From Quillaja saponaria (taxonomy: Eukaryota; Streptophyta; Magnoliopsida; Fabales; Quillajaceae), in NCBI GenBank assembly GCA_029379385.1, contig CM055617.1, positions 16,438,679-16,502,678 of the forward strand: DNA of 64,000 bases, in the 5' to 3' direction. Position numbers and translations under genes: made by a program. Positions 22,833-36,683 of this stretch are shown in pieces (the stretch's first letter is position 1; every line of letters starts with the position of its first letter). A model generated the notes under the pieces. That model ran no database searches. It was not told the origin of the DNA and worked only from the letters and a program-made list of their open reading frames with translations.

Positions 22833-25800
22833 TATTATAACCCAATATTGAAAAACATGAAGTCAAAATAAATTGGTGTAATTCTTTATCATAAAAATAA
22901 ATGCAAGTACATGAAATAAACAAACATTATACCTATATACACACACACACACACACACCTAGAATCAATACATAATTAAATTAAAACTTGGATGACTTGG
23001 ACTTTGATTTCATTTTATGTAATTTTATTGATAAGTGAAATAAATTTATAAGTATAGTACATTAGTAAATACTTAATATTTGTGTGTGTGTGTATATATA
23101 TATATATATAAGTTTTTTACGAAAAGTTATACACTACACCTTCTCTAAACATCTTGACTTTGACTCTATTTTGTTTTTATCAAATTTTGTCTCATTTCCT
23201 TCATTTTTTATTTCTTTCTTGGTCCATTTTTGCTTTGGCCAATTTTCCCCACAAGTTCCACTGCCTTTGCTTTCCTTTATTTACTTTGCCTTCCCCTGTT
23301 TTCTCCTATTTTGATTGCTCTAGAATTTCCTAATTACTCCTCATTTTCAGCCGAGAGAGACACTCTTTTTGGACAATCTCCAAGACCTATTTCTTCATTT
23401 TCCTTTAACTAAACCACAGTGATTTAGCCTAGATGTGTTTCAGACTTTGTTTCATCACTAAAACCTCTGATTTACTAGTATACCCACTTTAGATTTAGTT
23501 TGAAAGAAGCCTTTTATTTAAACCCTATACCATATTGTTTATGTCAGATAGAATCACCGCATTTGAACATTTCTCTCATTACCTTTCCAATTTCAAATGT
23601 TTCTCTTATTACTAGGTAGACTAGCTTCTATGGAACTATTTCACTATCAAAGAGTCCTTCGTGGGACGATTGGCACATGTCATCCCTCGTGGTTTGTCTA
23701 ACTAATGAGCTAGTGTACCAATTATTCTTTAGACATGGAGGCAAAGATTGTATGTTCCTTGACTAGGAATCTTGATATATATATTTTTTTTCTTTTTTTG
23801 CCTTCTGTTTTGGTTCTTATACTCAGTTGGAATGATATTTTATATTAGCTGGTCATGGAAATAATCAATAGAAGTTTTAATTATCTTGAGTTCCAGCAAT
23901 GATTTCAAGTGTCATTACTGGGAGTCATTTAGTATTTAATCTTTTCTTGGTTCAGTGTGAGTTAATTAATTAGTTAATGCTTTTTTAAATTCATTTACAA
24001 AATTAAGAAATCAAGAAGTCAGTTCACATTCCTTAATAGATGTAGTAAAAAAAAAAAAAAATCAATTAAGAGTTCAATCTTTCTAGTATGTAGGAAAGTA
24101 CACAAAAAGGTCAACCTCTACTTCAACCTTTTCTCAATCAGAACATCTCCTTTCAAGCCTCTGCTTGTACGTCATCTCTATTTCCTTAATATATTAGCTT
24201 TGTTGATAAGGTAATAGAACTTATAAGTCATATTTCACAACCTTAAGCTATTCTTTGAAATATTTTTATCCACTCTATATTCAAAATCACAAATTGCTTT
24301 TGATAATCCACGATCAAGAAACATAATTGACTCCATATGCTTCCTGTTCTTTATTTCTTTTTTTCAAACAATGCTAGAGTATTTTAATTCTCTTCAATAT
24401 GAGTACGAAGCATCCTCCTCTGCTCACCTGCTTCCTTAAGCTCATTTCTTGCAAATTCAAGCTTTTTTTATGTAACTCATACAAATCCATCTTCTATTGT
24501 TCATTTTTCTTCAGTGTCTCAACCAAATTATCCTTAGTGACCTCTGAGTTTTTACTTCCATACAAGCTTATTTCAAGTTTTGATTATTTTAATTAAATAA
24601 ACTAAATTCTAGATTTATATTTGGAAAATGAGTAATATGTGGGTGGATGGAATTGTATTGATTTTATTTGAATGGATGTATATATAAACATATACATATG
24701 AAATGGAATTAATTATGCCCTTAAGATGTTTGACAAAATGTCCAAGAGGAACTAGTTGTAATATAATGAATAGAACTTAGTAGATTGAAAGTCTAGGGGA
24801 TTAACCATTATTTAAATTTGAATAAAAGTCTAAGAGCTAAGAGCAATGAATTATTAGTTAAGTGAGGAAAGCGAAACCTTGAAACTTGGTTGGATTAATA
24901 TTGAAATTTCATGATCCAAGCTATTGGGAGATTTTAAAAGATTAACTTAACATGGATTTAATGTTGGGAAAATGAGGAATGTTGAAAGTATGAGTCAGTA
25001 TTAATTTCTTGGTATGTATATATAATATATACACACTTGTTATAGAACCAAGTTTCTTACAAGATATTTGTTAAAATACCTAAAAGGACTTACTTTCACT
25101 CTTGTAAGTTGATAGATAAGTTTAGTAATTGGAGAATTAGAACTATGGCATTTATAAACTAAGTAATATTTGAAAATATGACTTTTAACTTTGGAACCGA
25201 TTGTTGACTCGACGACATAAATGAACACAAAAGGTGTCGACGAGCAAGATTTGTAAACTTGTGAGTGAGAAATATTACCCTTTGGTTGCTAGATTAAGGT
25301 GTTTAATGGTTTAAGTGTGTATTTGAATGAATATGCTTATATTTAGGTAAATAAGAAGGTGTAGTACTATAATTGAATTATTTGAATTATTTGAATTATT
25401 TGAATTATGCTTGACATGTGACTTCGTTTCTGTGTGATAAGAGCCAATATAAATGAATTTTTATCCGAAATGATTTTTACATTCTAAATAGAATTCAGGT
25501 GTACCTAGGATACTTTGATTTGACTATTTGATATGTGATTATAAATACTTGAGTAACTCAGCCCTAGGGATGGATATGTAAGAAGTATATTTGTTGTACG
25601 AGCGTAAAAATTGCCTAGGGACGATATATATTTAGTGTGCGGATTCTGAGTTACTCTAATTGGTCCTTTGTATGCTTTGAGTGTTTTGATTAGTTTATTT
25701 GTTTAGTGCATTATCTGAGTTGTGTTTGTTTAATTTTGTGTTTTCTATATTTTTGAATGTGTGTAATTTCATTTTTTTGAAATTCATGTTATTATGAAAT

Positions 25801-26390
25801 TTTTCGAACTATGCATTCTATTCATATTTTGATTGATTCTAGTACCCATTAGTGTACGTTCTTCACTCACTGAGTCCTTCTAACTCACTCCTCATTTGTT
25901 GATTTTTTTTTTAGTATTAGAAGTCGTGCACGCTTTATCGATTGATTCATGACTTATAGATTGTATTGCGGCAAGATATACATTTAAGATCACACACTTG
26001 ATGCCAAATGATGAATTTTGCAATCATAATAGGGTTGTGGGTTGTCATGTTTTGTTTTGTATAATAGTCTAATTGTTATTGTTTATGATATGAAAGAGTA
26101 GAGCTCCTTGTGTATATTGTTGTTGTTGTTAACTAGTTAAGTGTAACCAGGGTATATATGTTTGTATTACTAGGCATTTTCCTCTTTACAAGGAACCTCT
26201 ACCAAAATTTTTAATTAAAGTGTTTTATATTTTGTTAAATGAGTCTTTGCATATAGCTTTGTTTGATTAAGCCTTCTAGTTGAATTATAATTGATTAAAT
26301 GTCTATGTGTTTCTTTGATGTGAAGTCAGGGATATAGAGGTTTGGTTACCTATTCCTTCGACCAGTCATGACTCTGTGCGGGGTGTGACA
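22833..26390 (+). mobile_element. Solo LTR inserted in element A gag
   Basis: 3,558 bp, starts TATTATAACCCAATATTG (second base altered) and ends GGGGTGTGACA. Flanks TCAAC (22828-22832) and TTAAC (26391-26395) form a target-site duplication with one C/T difference. Gag reading continues on the far side. It contains a (CA)n run (22936-22960), a (GT)n(TA)n run (23084-23111), and an extra segment at about 23400-24597 not recognised in the other LTRs. Same long-LTR clade as element A. Confidence 0.9.
23400..24597 (-). other. Segment inside a solo LTR without a counterpart in sibling LTRs
   Basis: LTR similarity is recognisable before about 23420 and again from about 24600. Between them, a poly(A) run lies at 24047-24062, and on the minus strand 24390-24560 reads a charged, helix-like stretch (LYELHKKSLNLQEMSL across neighbouring frames). 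It could be an older insertion or a captured gene fragment. I cannot name a source. Confidence 0.35.
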
Positions 26391-26395
26391 TTAAC

Positions 26396-27397
26396 AAGGT
26401 CAACCACAACCTCCTCAAGTTCCTATTGTTTAGCCTTATCAAAGGTAATTCTTCTAGTTCTAGCTTAGCAAGATCAAGGAGTATTTGTGACATTATATGA
26501 TTTCAGGAAGATGTAGCCACCTAGGTTCTCTGGTGTGGATTCTACGTAAGAACATTATACTTTCTTAGAAGAGTCTAATCGATTGTGTGATATTAGGGTG
26601 TGACCCTATTCGGGTAGTGTAGTTAGTCAGCTATTAGTTGCATGATGTAGCATATGAGTGGTATAAGGTGTTGGTGTAGTATCAAACTGAGCCGACTCCA
26701 ATTGCTTGCCTTGAGTTTAGCAGAGTTTTCACTAAACACTTTCTACCTAAAAGCGTGAGAGATAAGTATGCTCGGGAGTTTGAGTGGCTAGTTTAGACTA
26801 AAAGAATAATAATGTTAGAGTATGGGACTCGATTCACCAGACTATCCTGATTTGCTCCACATATGGTAGCAACCGAGCAGATGAGAGTGAAGAGGTTTGT
26901 CAATGGGTTGAGGGATTCTTTGTATAGATCAGTGTTTATGATAGATACTACCACATATACTCAGGCATTGGATGCTACTTAATAATTGAAGAACCGATAT
27001 TTAGAAAGGCAGTCAGACTAGGAGAGCCATAAGAAGTCTAGGCATAAGGGTCCTCCACCTTAAGAACAGCCGGTTCTCGAAAGGTCTGGAGATGAATCTA
27101 CCTTAGGTAGGATCGTCTAATGGTCCCCGAGCTTTAGAAGTTCCTGTATGCTCTACTTGTGGTGTCAGACACATAGGTCAATGCAGAAGAAAGTCTAGTG
27201 CATGCTTCAAGTGTGGTGCATTAGATCATCATATCAGAGATTGTCCAATGATGAGTGGTCAGTCTTCTTCAAGCCAAACATCTCATTCAGTCTAAGGTGG
27301 ACCTCCATTGCCCATTACTCCTGCTAGATCTCAAGGGGGTCATAGTATTTTGTCTAGAGGTTCTCCATCTTTAAGTAAGGGTCAAGCCTGTGTTTAT
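26396..27397 (+). pseudogene. Element A gag, central and zinc-knuckle part
   Basis: Continues gag after the solo LTR. It matches element B across the capsid region: FRKM-like and KMQPPRF-type start near 26510, then the TLSWKSL/ALGCDP-equivalent region, GVTLFG, WYKVLVQ-like and PTPIA-like segments near 26650-26700, and RFVNGL near 26900. The zinc knuckle CFKCGALDHHIRDC (CX2CX4HX4C) is at about 27207-27248. Several TAG and TGA codons and frameshifts interrupt it. It is cut at 27397 by the next solo LTR. Confidence 0.8.
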
Positions 27398-30300
27398 TGT
27401 TATAATCCAACATCGTGAAGTTAAGTTTTAAGTATAATGTGTAAATCTTAGTTATAAAATAATAAATAGATAAACAAATTAGTTAAATAATAATACAATA
27501 GAACAAACATACACTATAAATTATAAACAACTGCTATAACTAGATATCGTAAAGTTAAATTTAGATATAATGTACAAATTTTAGTTATAAAGCAATAAAC
27601 TAAATAAAACGACAATACAATTAAAACATGCGTAGGCATATACATAGATATGTGTATATATATACATATATACTTTACCTTTTCATTTGACTTTTCATTT
27701 GACTTTCATTTGTCTTTTCCTACTCACTTTCCATTTTTATTTTCTCTCTTTTCTCTTTCTCTTAGGACTAATTTTTACCCATTCTAGACTCTTCCATTTT
27801 TTCCTAATTTTTGGCTATTTATCCTCATCTTCCCCGAGCGTTCTTTTCTTTTTATCTTCCTTGTTTTAGTTTTGCTTTGTGTGGAGCTTGCAACTGAATC
27901 TTTTTCTTAGCAAGGCATGAATCTGATTCACTTTAGGTGCTCTTCCTTTGCCCTCTTTTTCTTTTTTCTTAGCCGAGTATACATCACTTGTATTAGTATC
28001 CCCTTTGTCTTTGCTTCTTTCCCCTGTTTGGCTTCAAACTTTCAGCTCTTTCTTAATCATTCAAGAGCTCTAACTCTTCCTTAAGCACCTAACTCCTTCC
28101 TTGTTCTTCCTTACCATTTGCTTTACTGTGTTCATTCCCTTTTCAGTAGTGGGTTTGCTTCTTTATAAGCTGTTATAGGTGTTTGTAAGTATGGGTTGGA
28201 CAAGCTTTGAAGAACGCTTGAAACTGCCCTATTTAGGTGGTGTATCAACTACCTTTTACTCTTGATTTGCGGTTATTCTTCAAACCATGGCAACCATGCA
28301 TAGAAGTAGCAAGCGTGTAAGAGTGAGTGCTTTGTTTTTGGATGTGGCCGTGAGGTGAGTGAGTTAAACAGCCCCTTGAATTGCTTGCTTTTCTTATTCA
28401 TATTAAATACTAAGTTTTGTAATATTCATAATTTCATGTAACCTTAAGTAGTAATTTATGATGGAACTTGAGTAGGTAAAATACATAATTGGGGGAATTA
28501 TAAATGGTAGATTTAGAATGAATTAATGTTGAGTTTCCATAATCCAAAAGCCTTTAAATAGTTAAACCAACTCTAAAGTAATGTTTGGAATAGGAGTAAT
28601 ATGAAATTGATGGATTTATGTTGAATTCTCGGTGTATGTATATATATACACACAAACACACCAATGGGAGGAAATTATGCATCTATGATTTTTGATAAAA
28701 TGTCTACAAGAATTTAATGGTAGCTTAATAAGTAAAACTTGGTTGGATTGGTATTGGAAAGTGACAACTTAAGCTATTGATTGATTCTAAATCACTAGTA
28801 CAACTTTGAATTTAATTGGATTAGGAGTAGTGTTTGTGAATTAGTGTTAAAGTGAGGAGTATGAGTTAAAGTTTGGAAGGGGTGCAGAGGCAGATTGGTA
28901 GATGAAAGAAATCTTGTGTTTCAAATGCTTTTAAAGCTTCAATTAAATTAAGATTTCAAAGAGATTGTGTACCTTAGGATCTTGAGGTGATGTCTACAAA
29001 ATTTTGTATTCTGATTCCAAGTGTATTGATCGTTAGAGCTGCTGAACTGAGGCTAGGTCCATGCAGGATTTTTAGTTACCTCTAGTTCATTCAGGAGACT
29101 TCATCGGGTTTGTGGTTGGAATTAGCGTAAGACCTCTAAATAAAAGTTATTCTTAGCATAGTAAAGGGAAAATCTAGGAGTTATGGAGGTTTTAATTCCT
29201 TATTATGAATATTTTGGAGGTGTCGGAAGTCAGGGTTATGATTTTCGGGTATTGATTGAATCTGTTTTAGTATAATTGACTTTAGAGGGTTATAAATGAT
29301 GAATTAGGAGAAAAGTACTGAAAATGAAATGTTCCTAATATCTTAAAATATTATACTAGAAAGTTTTGTAATTCTTAAGTATGAGAATTCTACAAGCATT
29401 AGAATCCATGTCAGGTAACCAGAATTGTATGAGTGCCCTGCTTTTGATTCATGTGAGGAATAAGTGAGTTCAAGGTTGATTTTAGGAGAAGTTTCTACAT
29501 AATAAAGCTAGTTACTTCCTAAAGTTAATTCTCAACTTGGTTTTATTAAATTTCATTAAGTATGTAAGTGAAAATAAATATGTATCTAAGGAGGTCGTGA
29601 AATGCCTAAAAAGAATAAATTTTGAATAATTAACTGTACTAATATACATATCCAAACAATACATGTAATACCTATCTAGAAAGATATACTTGTCTATTGA
29701 TAAATCCAACCAATGGAATTGGATTTCCTTTTTTTTAAAAGAAAGTTCTGTTCAAATAACTAAAGTAAGGTCAGAGTTGCCAAAATCCTATATTTTGTAG
29801 AATTTGATGCAACTTTAAAGAATAAACTGTATTGATATATAAATCCAAAATTTCAAATAATATACCATTATAAAGCTTCATGTGTCTAGTATTTAATAAA
29901 TGTCTAGTATTTAACTCACTAGTGCTTTCTATCTTTTCTAATTTTTTCCTTCTACCTTATGTATTGTGAAGACATCTAAAATGTCTCTTCATTATCTATC
30001 TTACCACATAAAGTACAATTCATACTACTTGATATATAATGGCTTAATAGGAAATTTTCATAAAGAAACCTATATAAGTTGATCTATAAGCTTAGTAATT
30101 AAAGAATTATAACATTAACGTGTATAAACTTAGTATTATTTGAAACTATGAATTTCAGTTCTGGAACCCTTCTGTGAGCCTGATGACACACGTGAGCATA
30201 AGAAAAAGTAATGAACAAGATTTGTAAGTAGGTGAGTGGTTAACTATTACATTTGGGGGCTAGATTATTATGTATATTTGAATAAATGTGATATATAGAA

Positions 30301-31313
30301 AATAAGAAAGTGCAGTATTTCAGTGATTTATTTGAATTATGTTTGTTTGATATTGCTTGTGGTTAATAAGGGCCAACAAAGTGAAATATTTGAGAATGAT
30401 TTTTATTTCTGAAGTGAAATCTAGGTGCACTTAGGATATTCTGATTTAATATCCTGAGATATTCTAATTCTGATAAATGTTTTAAAAAATTAGAGTGCTC
30501 AGCCCCGGTGGGATAGATTATAGTACGAAGATTAATCTATTGTGTGGGTGTGTAAATGCCTAGTAGAGGTAGATACTGTTATGTGGGGCCTGAGTTACTC
30601 GTTGGCCCTTTGCTTGCTTTGTATGTTGTAATTGATTTGTTATCCTATGAATCATGAGAGTTGTGAATTTATGCCGATTATAAATACATACATGTATTTT
30701 GAATTGATAAATGAATATTGTTACATGATATTAATTGACTATATATGTTATATACTTGTATTGAGTGATGTTAGTACTCTTTGGGTATAATTTTCCACTC
30801 ATGGAGTCTGTAGGACTCACCCCTCTTTTGTGGTTTATTTTAGTAACATGGTCTTAAGAGACGGCAAATACCAATACTAGGCTTTACCAAGTGTTTGGCA
30901 ACAAGATATATTTGGAATCTTATACTTGATGTCAAGGATAAAAGTTTGTAGTTATACTAGAACTGTGGGGTGTTTAATTTGGTATAATGTAAAAGTTTAG
31001 TTAATTGTCTTGTTTATGATGTGGATGAGTAGAGCTCTTTGTTGTCTTTATGTTGTTGTTATGTAAAAACAGGAGTATATGTGTTTGTATTTTGAGGCAT
31101 GTTCCATATCTCAGGGAACTTGTGCCAAAATTTTTAGTAAATTGTTATTTATTTAAGTAATTGAGCTTTTACAATTAATTCTTTTTTTATAAATTTGTCT
31201 TTATATGTTGGTTTAGTCAAGAGTTGTATATATTCAGTTGTGATATAGTCAGGATTATGGAGATTTGGTTATCCAATCCTCCAGCCAGTCATACCTCCGT
31301 AAGGGGTGTGACA
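27398..31313 (+). mobile_element. Solo LTR inserted between gag and protease of element A
   Basis: 3,916 bp, starts TGTTATAATCCAACATCG and ends AGGGGTGTGACA, with an exact target-site duplication TTTAT (27393-27397 and 31314-31318). The reading of element A resumes directly after it. About 60 bp at its start (27410-27470) are repeated with changes at 27544-27605. It is the longest LTR here. The various short frames within it are not genes. Confidence 0.93.
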
Positions 31314-31318
31314 TTTAT

Positions 31319-32554
31319 GATATGACTATGCATGATGCTTAGGCTTCAAATGCAGTTGTGTCAGGTAGATTGCTTGTGTGTTCAGTTAGTGCTAAAATAC
31401 TATTTGATCTTGGAGCCACTTATTCTTTCATATCTCCTTATTTTGCCTCTTATGTGAAGAGGGACATCTAAGCCTCTTGAGGTTCCTTTAGTAGTTTCGA
31501 CACCTCTAGGGGAAATAATTCTTGCAAATAGATGTATTCCATCTTGTGATGTAGTGGTGGATAATGGGTTATGTTATATGGACTTGATAATATTAGACAT
31601 GTTGGAATATAATGTTATTTTAGGCATGGATTAGTTATCTAATTATCATGCAGTAGTGGATTGTCGCGAGAAAAGTGTCATGTTCAGCCTTCCTAGGAAG
31701 TTGACTTTTGTTTTTTAAAGGGATCAAAGTGAAATTCCTCGTAACTTGATTTCTGCTATTCAATCTAGAGGGCTTATCTAAAAGAAAAATCAGGCTTATC
31801 TAGCTTATATTAGGGATACTTAATAAAAATGTCCTCTTTTGGAATAAATTCCTGTAGTGAAAGAATTTCCTGATGTGTTTCTTGAAGAACTACCTAGTCT
31901 TCCACTTCAGAGAGATAGAGAGAGTTTGGTATTAATTTTTTGCCAAGCACTTGACCAATCTCTATACCTCCATATCGTATGGCTCCCAATGAATTGAGAG
32001 AGTTAAAGGTGCAGTTGCAAGACTTGTTGGATAAGGAGTTCATCCTTACTAGTACGTCTCTTTATGGTATTCCAGTTCTTTTTGTTAAAAAGAAAGATGG
32101 TTCGTTTCAATTATTAATTAATTACCGACAGTTGAATAAGGTCACAATGAAAAACAAGTATACCTTCTATACGATTGATGATTTGTCTAATTAGCTGTAG
32201 GGGGCTCAGAACTTCTCAAAGATTGACCTACATTTGGGGTATCACCAACTCCAGATTAAGAAGGAAGATGTTCTGAAAACTACTTATTGCACCCAGTATG
32301 GGCATTATGAATTCTTCATCATGTCCTTTGGACTCACTAGAGCTCATCCAGTGTTTATGGACCTTATGAAAAGGGATGTTCAAGCCTTTCTTGGATCAAT
32401 TATTTATTATTGTCTTTATTGATGACATTTTGGTGTATTCTCAGAGGTAGGAAGAGCATAAGAAGCATCTTCAAATTATGTTGCAGACATTTAGGGAAAA
32501 CAAGCTTTATGCTAAATTCTCTTAATGTGAATTTTGTTTGAACCAAGTAGCCTT
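31319..32554 (+). pseudogene. Element A protease and reverse transcriptase (first part)
   Basis: The aspartic protease is recognised by LFDLGATYSFIS (DSGAT-type active site with Ser to Leu change) near 31400. After the protease-RT linker, RT begins at [17 protein letters not shown] (31979) with the fingers [11 protein letters not shown] and YRQLNKVT. Next come LGYHQLQIKKED, the palm with MSFGLT, and the catalytic VFIDDILVYS at about 32412-32441 (both Asp present). RT is cut at 32554 by a minus-strand solo LTR. The frame is broken by several TAG/TAA codons and a frameshift near 32400. Confidence 0.9.
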
Positions 32555-35500
32555 TGTCACACCCTCAAATAAAAGTATGACTGATCAAAGGAATAGATAA
32601 CCAAATCTCCATAACCCTGAATCCATAATGACTGGACAATGACTGGACAATGACTCTTAAACAAATTATAGTTAATACCAAGAAAACTTTACTGAACAAA
32701 ATAAAGTCATGAATTGCTTATGAAACATAAATATTTACTAAAAATTTGTCAAAGTTCCCCATAAGGTGGAACATGCTCAATAGTGCATAACCAATAACTT
32801 GGCACCATTAACCAGAAACCATAATATCAAAGTACTCAGAGGAGCTCTACTCCTAACAACACATTGCGTTACCACAGTTAACTCAATATACACAACAATG
32901 GATGATACCTAAAATAACTGCAAGTCTTGCCCTATCAGCTTTAAGTATGCGAATCCTGAGATATACCTTGCCGCAACAATGTCGGCAAGTAGCAAATCAT
33001 GGCACAACAAACTGTTTTTTCTTCATACTAAAAAAATAATAGAGAAAAGTGTGAGTCATAAGGACTTAGTGAACATACCACTGTACCCTAAGGGTACTAG
33101 TATGAATTAACACATAATAACACATATCACTAATTAATCTCATGTCTAAATTTAATTGTAAACATATGCACTTATAATCATCATACAGTCATAATTCACA
33201 TATCCTACAACATATATCAATCAAATTAAATATCCTGAGTTCACAATTTTTAACAAAGCAATCAAAGCACACAAATCAAGCAAAGGGTCCAACTGAGTAA
33301 CTCAACCCTGCACAATAGTATCACCCCCTATCGAACATTTATGCTCCTGTACAACAAGATTAATCTTCATACATATTCCATCCCACCGGGGCTGAGCACT
33401 CACATTTTTAAAATATTTTTCAGAATCAGAATATTTCAAAATTTTAAACCAGAAGATCCTAGGTGCACTTAGATTTCAATTTTCTAGATAAAAATCATTT
33501 TTCAAAAAAATCTCATTTTGTTGGCCCTTATCAACCACAACCAATATCAAATAACAAACATCAATCAATTATTCAAAATTCACATAATCTATTCCACACA
33601 ATTATCTGGCAGCCAAAGTGCACATATTTCATTCACAAGACTCAAGGATGAGATTCGTCAATCTGTCTATTCTGCGATGGTGTCAGTATATCCTCTACAT
33701 GATCTAAAACTGAATCATAAATTCATATATATATATATAGATAGATTATTTGGATTAATCATTCCATAATTAAATCTACTAATTCTCATTGCTACATATG
33801 TGTACATTCAACAAATAAATCTTTTAAAACATTTTGTCAAATAGCTAATATACATATTTTATCCCCATTCCCATGTGTGTGCTAATACATATATATATAT
33901 ATATATATGCATGCCTATAAATACAATTAACACCCTTTTAATGATCCTTAACTTTTCATGTTTCAATTACAAGAATTCAACTTACATTAATTATCTAAAG
34001 TTAACCAGAAACTTAAATTATATACTTTTATCATGAACATAACTAATTTTAAACTTACTACTAAACATTTTATTAATCATTTAAAGAATATGATAAGTTT
34101 CATATATTCCTTCAAAATTAATTTCTTTGTGCCTTTTTTACAAACATCCTAAAGACATTGGTTAATTTTATTGATATGCATGTATATCTATTTATATACC
34201 TACACCACCCTTTAACATAAGCCCACAATTCTTATATTAAATTTAAATTAAACTAATCATATACTTTTATCAAACCTTGAGTCATATAATTTCACTATTT
34301 AACTAATGATATTTATGTAAATCAACTTCTATACGTATAACAACATTTAAGTTCTCTTAAGCATTTTTCTGATACCTAAGAGGCATATTTCCTCTCATTT
34401 CACACGTATGAGTTCACATACACATATACCTCCAAACAAGATCAACAAAATCTCATAAATCTTAAAATTACTCGTGTTCTGATCATTGAATTTTTAATTT
34501 AATTACCTAAAGTTGATCAAGAGTTTAAACTATACATTCCCATCTTAAGCTATAATTAAGTTTTAAACTACTCTTTTCTAAGTCATATGATTCCCATTCC
34601 TATTTCTTATTTTTCCTTAACTTCTACTCATACCTTTATTTTAAATCCATATAAACCTTAACTTAACACACTAATTATCAACAATGTAATGCACATAAAA
34701 CAATTAAACTAAGGGAACACCTAAAGGCTATACTAAGCTACTTGGATTAAGTACATAATCAAGTTACTTATTACCATTTACCTACCCTTACAACCTGACC
34801 ACCGGCTGCTCAAGAGTCATAGGTTTAAAGCAAGGAAGTCAAGCTTAAAATAGGGCTATTAGCACCCTTTACTCCAACTGCTTCCCCTTTAAGCAACATA
34901 ACTAAACTCTCCAATTAAGAGAACTCCTTGTGGCTGCCAATTAACCACACACACCACCCAATTGCTGCAAGAGTTTTTGGTGGTAGCTACTAGAAAAACA
35001 TGCCACCACTAGCTCTACCAAACAGCATGACCAAGGAAGGAATGAAGTCTACCACTACAAGAAGAGAGGTACACGGCCAAATAGACAAAGCAAGGGATAA
35101 CAAAGTTAAGTTACCAAGTATCACACCCACACAGCTGGAAAATAAAGTTCATCATCTCCAGCTTCAAGATTTCAGCCTAACGCTGCTATTTGGATTTTCA
35201 AACAGAGGCAACAATACAACCCCATAAGAAACTTAAAGCTCAACCAAACCAGTAGAAGAGTAGAGGTAAAAAGGAAGGAAATTCGGCTGAAACGAGGAAG
35301 GATTCCACTTGACTACTAAAGAATTCTCACGGCCAAAACCAAGAACAAGAAACAAGGAGATGATATCTGCTAGCTGAGAAACAAAAAAGGAAAGAAAAAT
35401 GCAAACAAAGTTGGTTTGCAAAGCAAAAATGAGCAAATGAATAAGACAAAATAAAAGAATGAAATAATACCTATAATTAACCATCTTTTTTTTTCTTTTT

Positions 35501-35771
35501 TTTTTAAAAACATGTGGTAAAGATTAAGTTTGATTTTTTTTTTTATATATATATATTATGAGTACTTTCTAGATCATAAATATGTGGTAAATAATTAATT
35601 CTTGCATTAATTATATATAATTATACAAGTATTTATTTACATAAATTTTACTTTGTGCTAATTTTTTATTTTTTTATTTTATTTACCTAATCACACGAGT
35701 TATGTACAAACATTCAATAATGTACACACATCAACATTTCAACTTATACATTAAAATACCGGGTTATAACA
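32555..35771 (-). mobile_element. Solo LTR (minus strand) inserted in element A RT
   Basis: 3,217 bp, starts TGTCACACCC and ends CGGGTTATAACA, the reverse complement of the family termini. Exact target-site duplication GCCTT (32550-32554 and 35772-35776); RT continues on the far side. Includes (TA)n runs near 33724 and 33890. Frames 35000-35227 and 35233-35484 inside it are chance frames. Confidence 0.94.
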
Positions 35772-35776
35772 GCCTT

Positions 35777-36080
35777 CCTCGGACATGTGATATCCAAAGA
35801 AGGAATTCGTACAGAACCCAGGAAAGTGGAAGCAGTTCAAAATTGGCCTCGTCCAACTAATGTGTTAGAAATTAAGGGTTTTCTAGGTCTAGCTAGGTAT
35901 AATAAGAGATTTGTTGAAAACTTCTCTCGGATTGCTACACCTTTGACTTGGTTGACTTAGAAAGGTGTTGAATTTGTTTGGTCAGAGGCTTGTGAATAAA
36001 GTTTTCAGAAACTTAAGACTTGTTTGATTTCATCTCCAATCTTTACCATTCCTTCTAGTATGGGGAAGTATAAGTTGTTT
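35777..36080 (+). pseudogene. Element A RT thumb/connection and start of RNase H
   Basis: Continues [13 protein letters not shown], then VQNWPRPTN, GFLGLARYNKRFVENFS and PIFTIPSSMGKYKL, the run that leads into the RNase H CDAS motif in element B. Here it stops at about 36080 at a minus-strand LTR fragment before the RNase H active site. Two stop codons (CAG to TAG type) are present. Confidence 0.88.
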
Positions 36081-36683
36081 TGTTAACACACCCTTCACGG
36101 AGATATGACTGGTCGGAAGAATGGATAACCAAACCTCCGTAACCCTGACTTAAAAAAAAAAAAAAAAAAAAAAAACATGAAACTTACATGACTTTTGACT
36201 ACATTAAAGAGTAAAAGTAAATTTTATAAAACATGAGTTAATTAAAAATTTTGTTTACTAAAACTTATAACAATTTATTAAAAATTTCAGCAAAGGTTTC
36301 CTATAAAGTGGAACATGCCCATATCATATAAACACACATTCCTATTTTTATACAATAATAACCACATCAATAAAGACAACAAGGAGCTCCGCTCCGATTC
36401 TCATCACAGTAACAAATAATTATACTATTACATTACATAAGACTAGACTCCCCACAGCTCTAGTGTGACTGCAAATGTTCACCTTTTGACTTCAAGATTG
36501 AGATTTTGAAGAGTTACCTTGCCGGCCAATATTTGGCATGTCCAGTATCAATAATTGTTATCCAGTGAGATCCTGTTACTAAAAAAAAATCAACAAAGAG
36601 AGGAATGAGTCCAAACACATGTGTATAATGTAATCAACTAATATCAGTATATCATATATTCAACGAATAAGATTACACATATG
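36081..36683 (-). mobile_element. Truncated minus-strand LTR in element A
   Basis: Starts TGTTAACACACCC, a variant of the TGTCACACCC terminus, and follows the minus-strand LTR pattern (for example the block ending GTAATCAACTAATATCAG, similar to 63365-63400). It breaks off at about 36683, directly against integrase C-terminal sequence. RNase H and most of the integrase are missing, so insertion was followed by a deletion removing the far half of the LTR and the adjacent pol. Contains a poly(A) run at 36152-36173. Confidence 0.85.
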
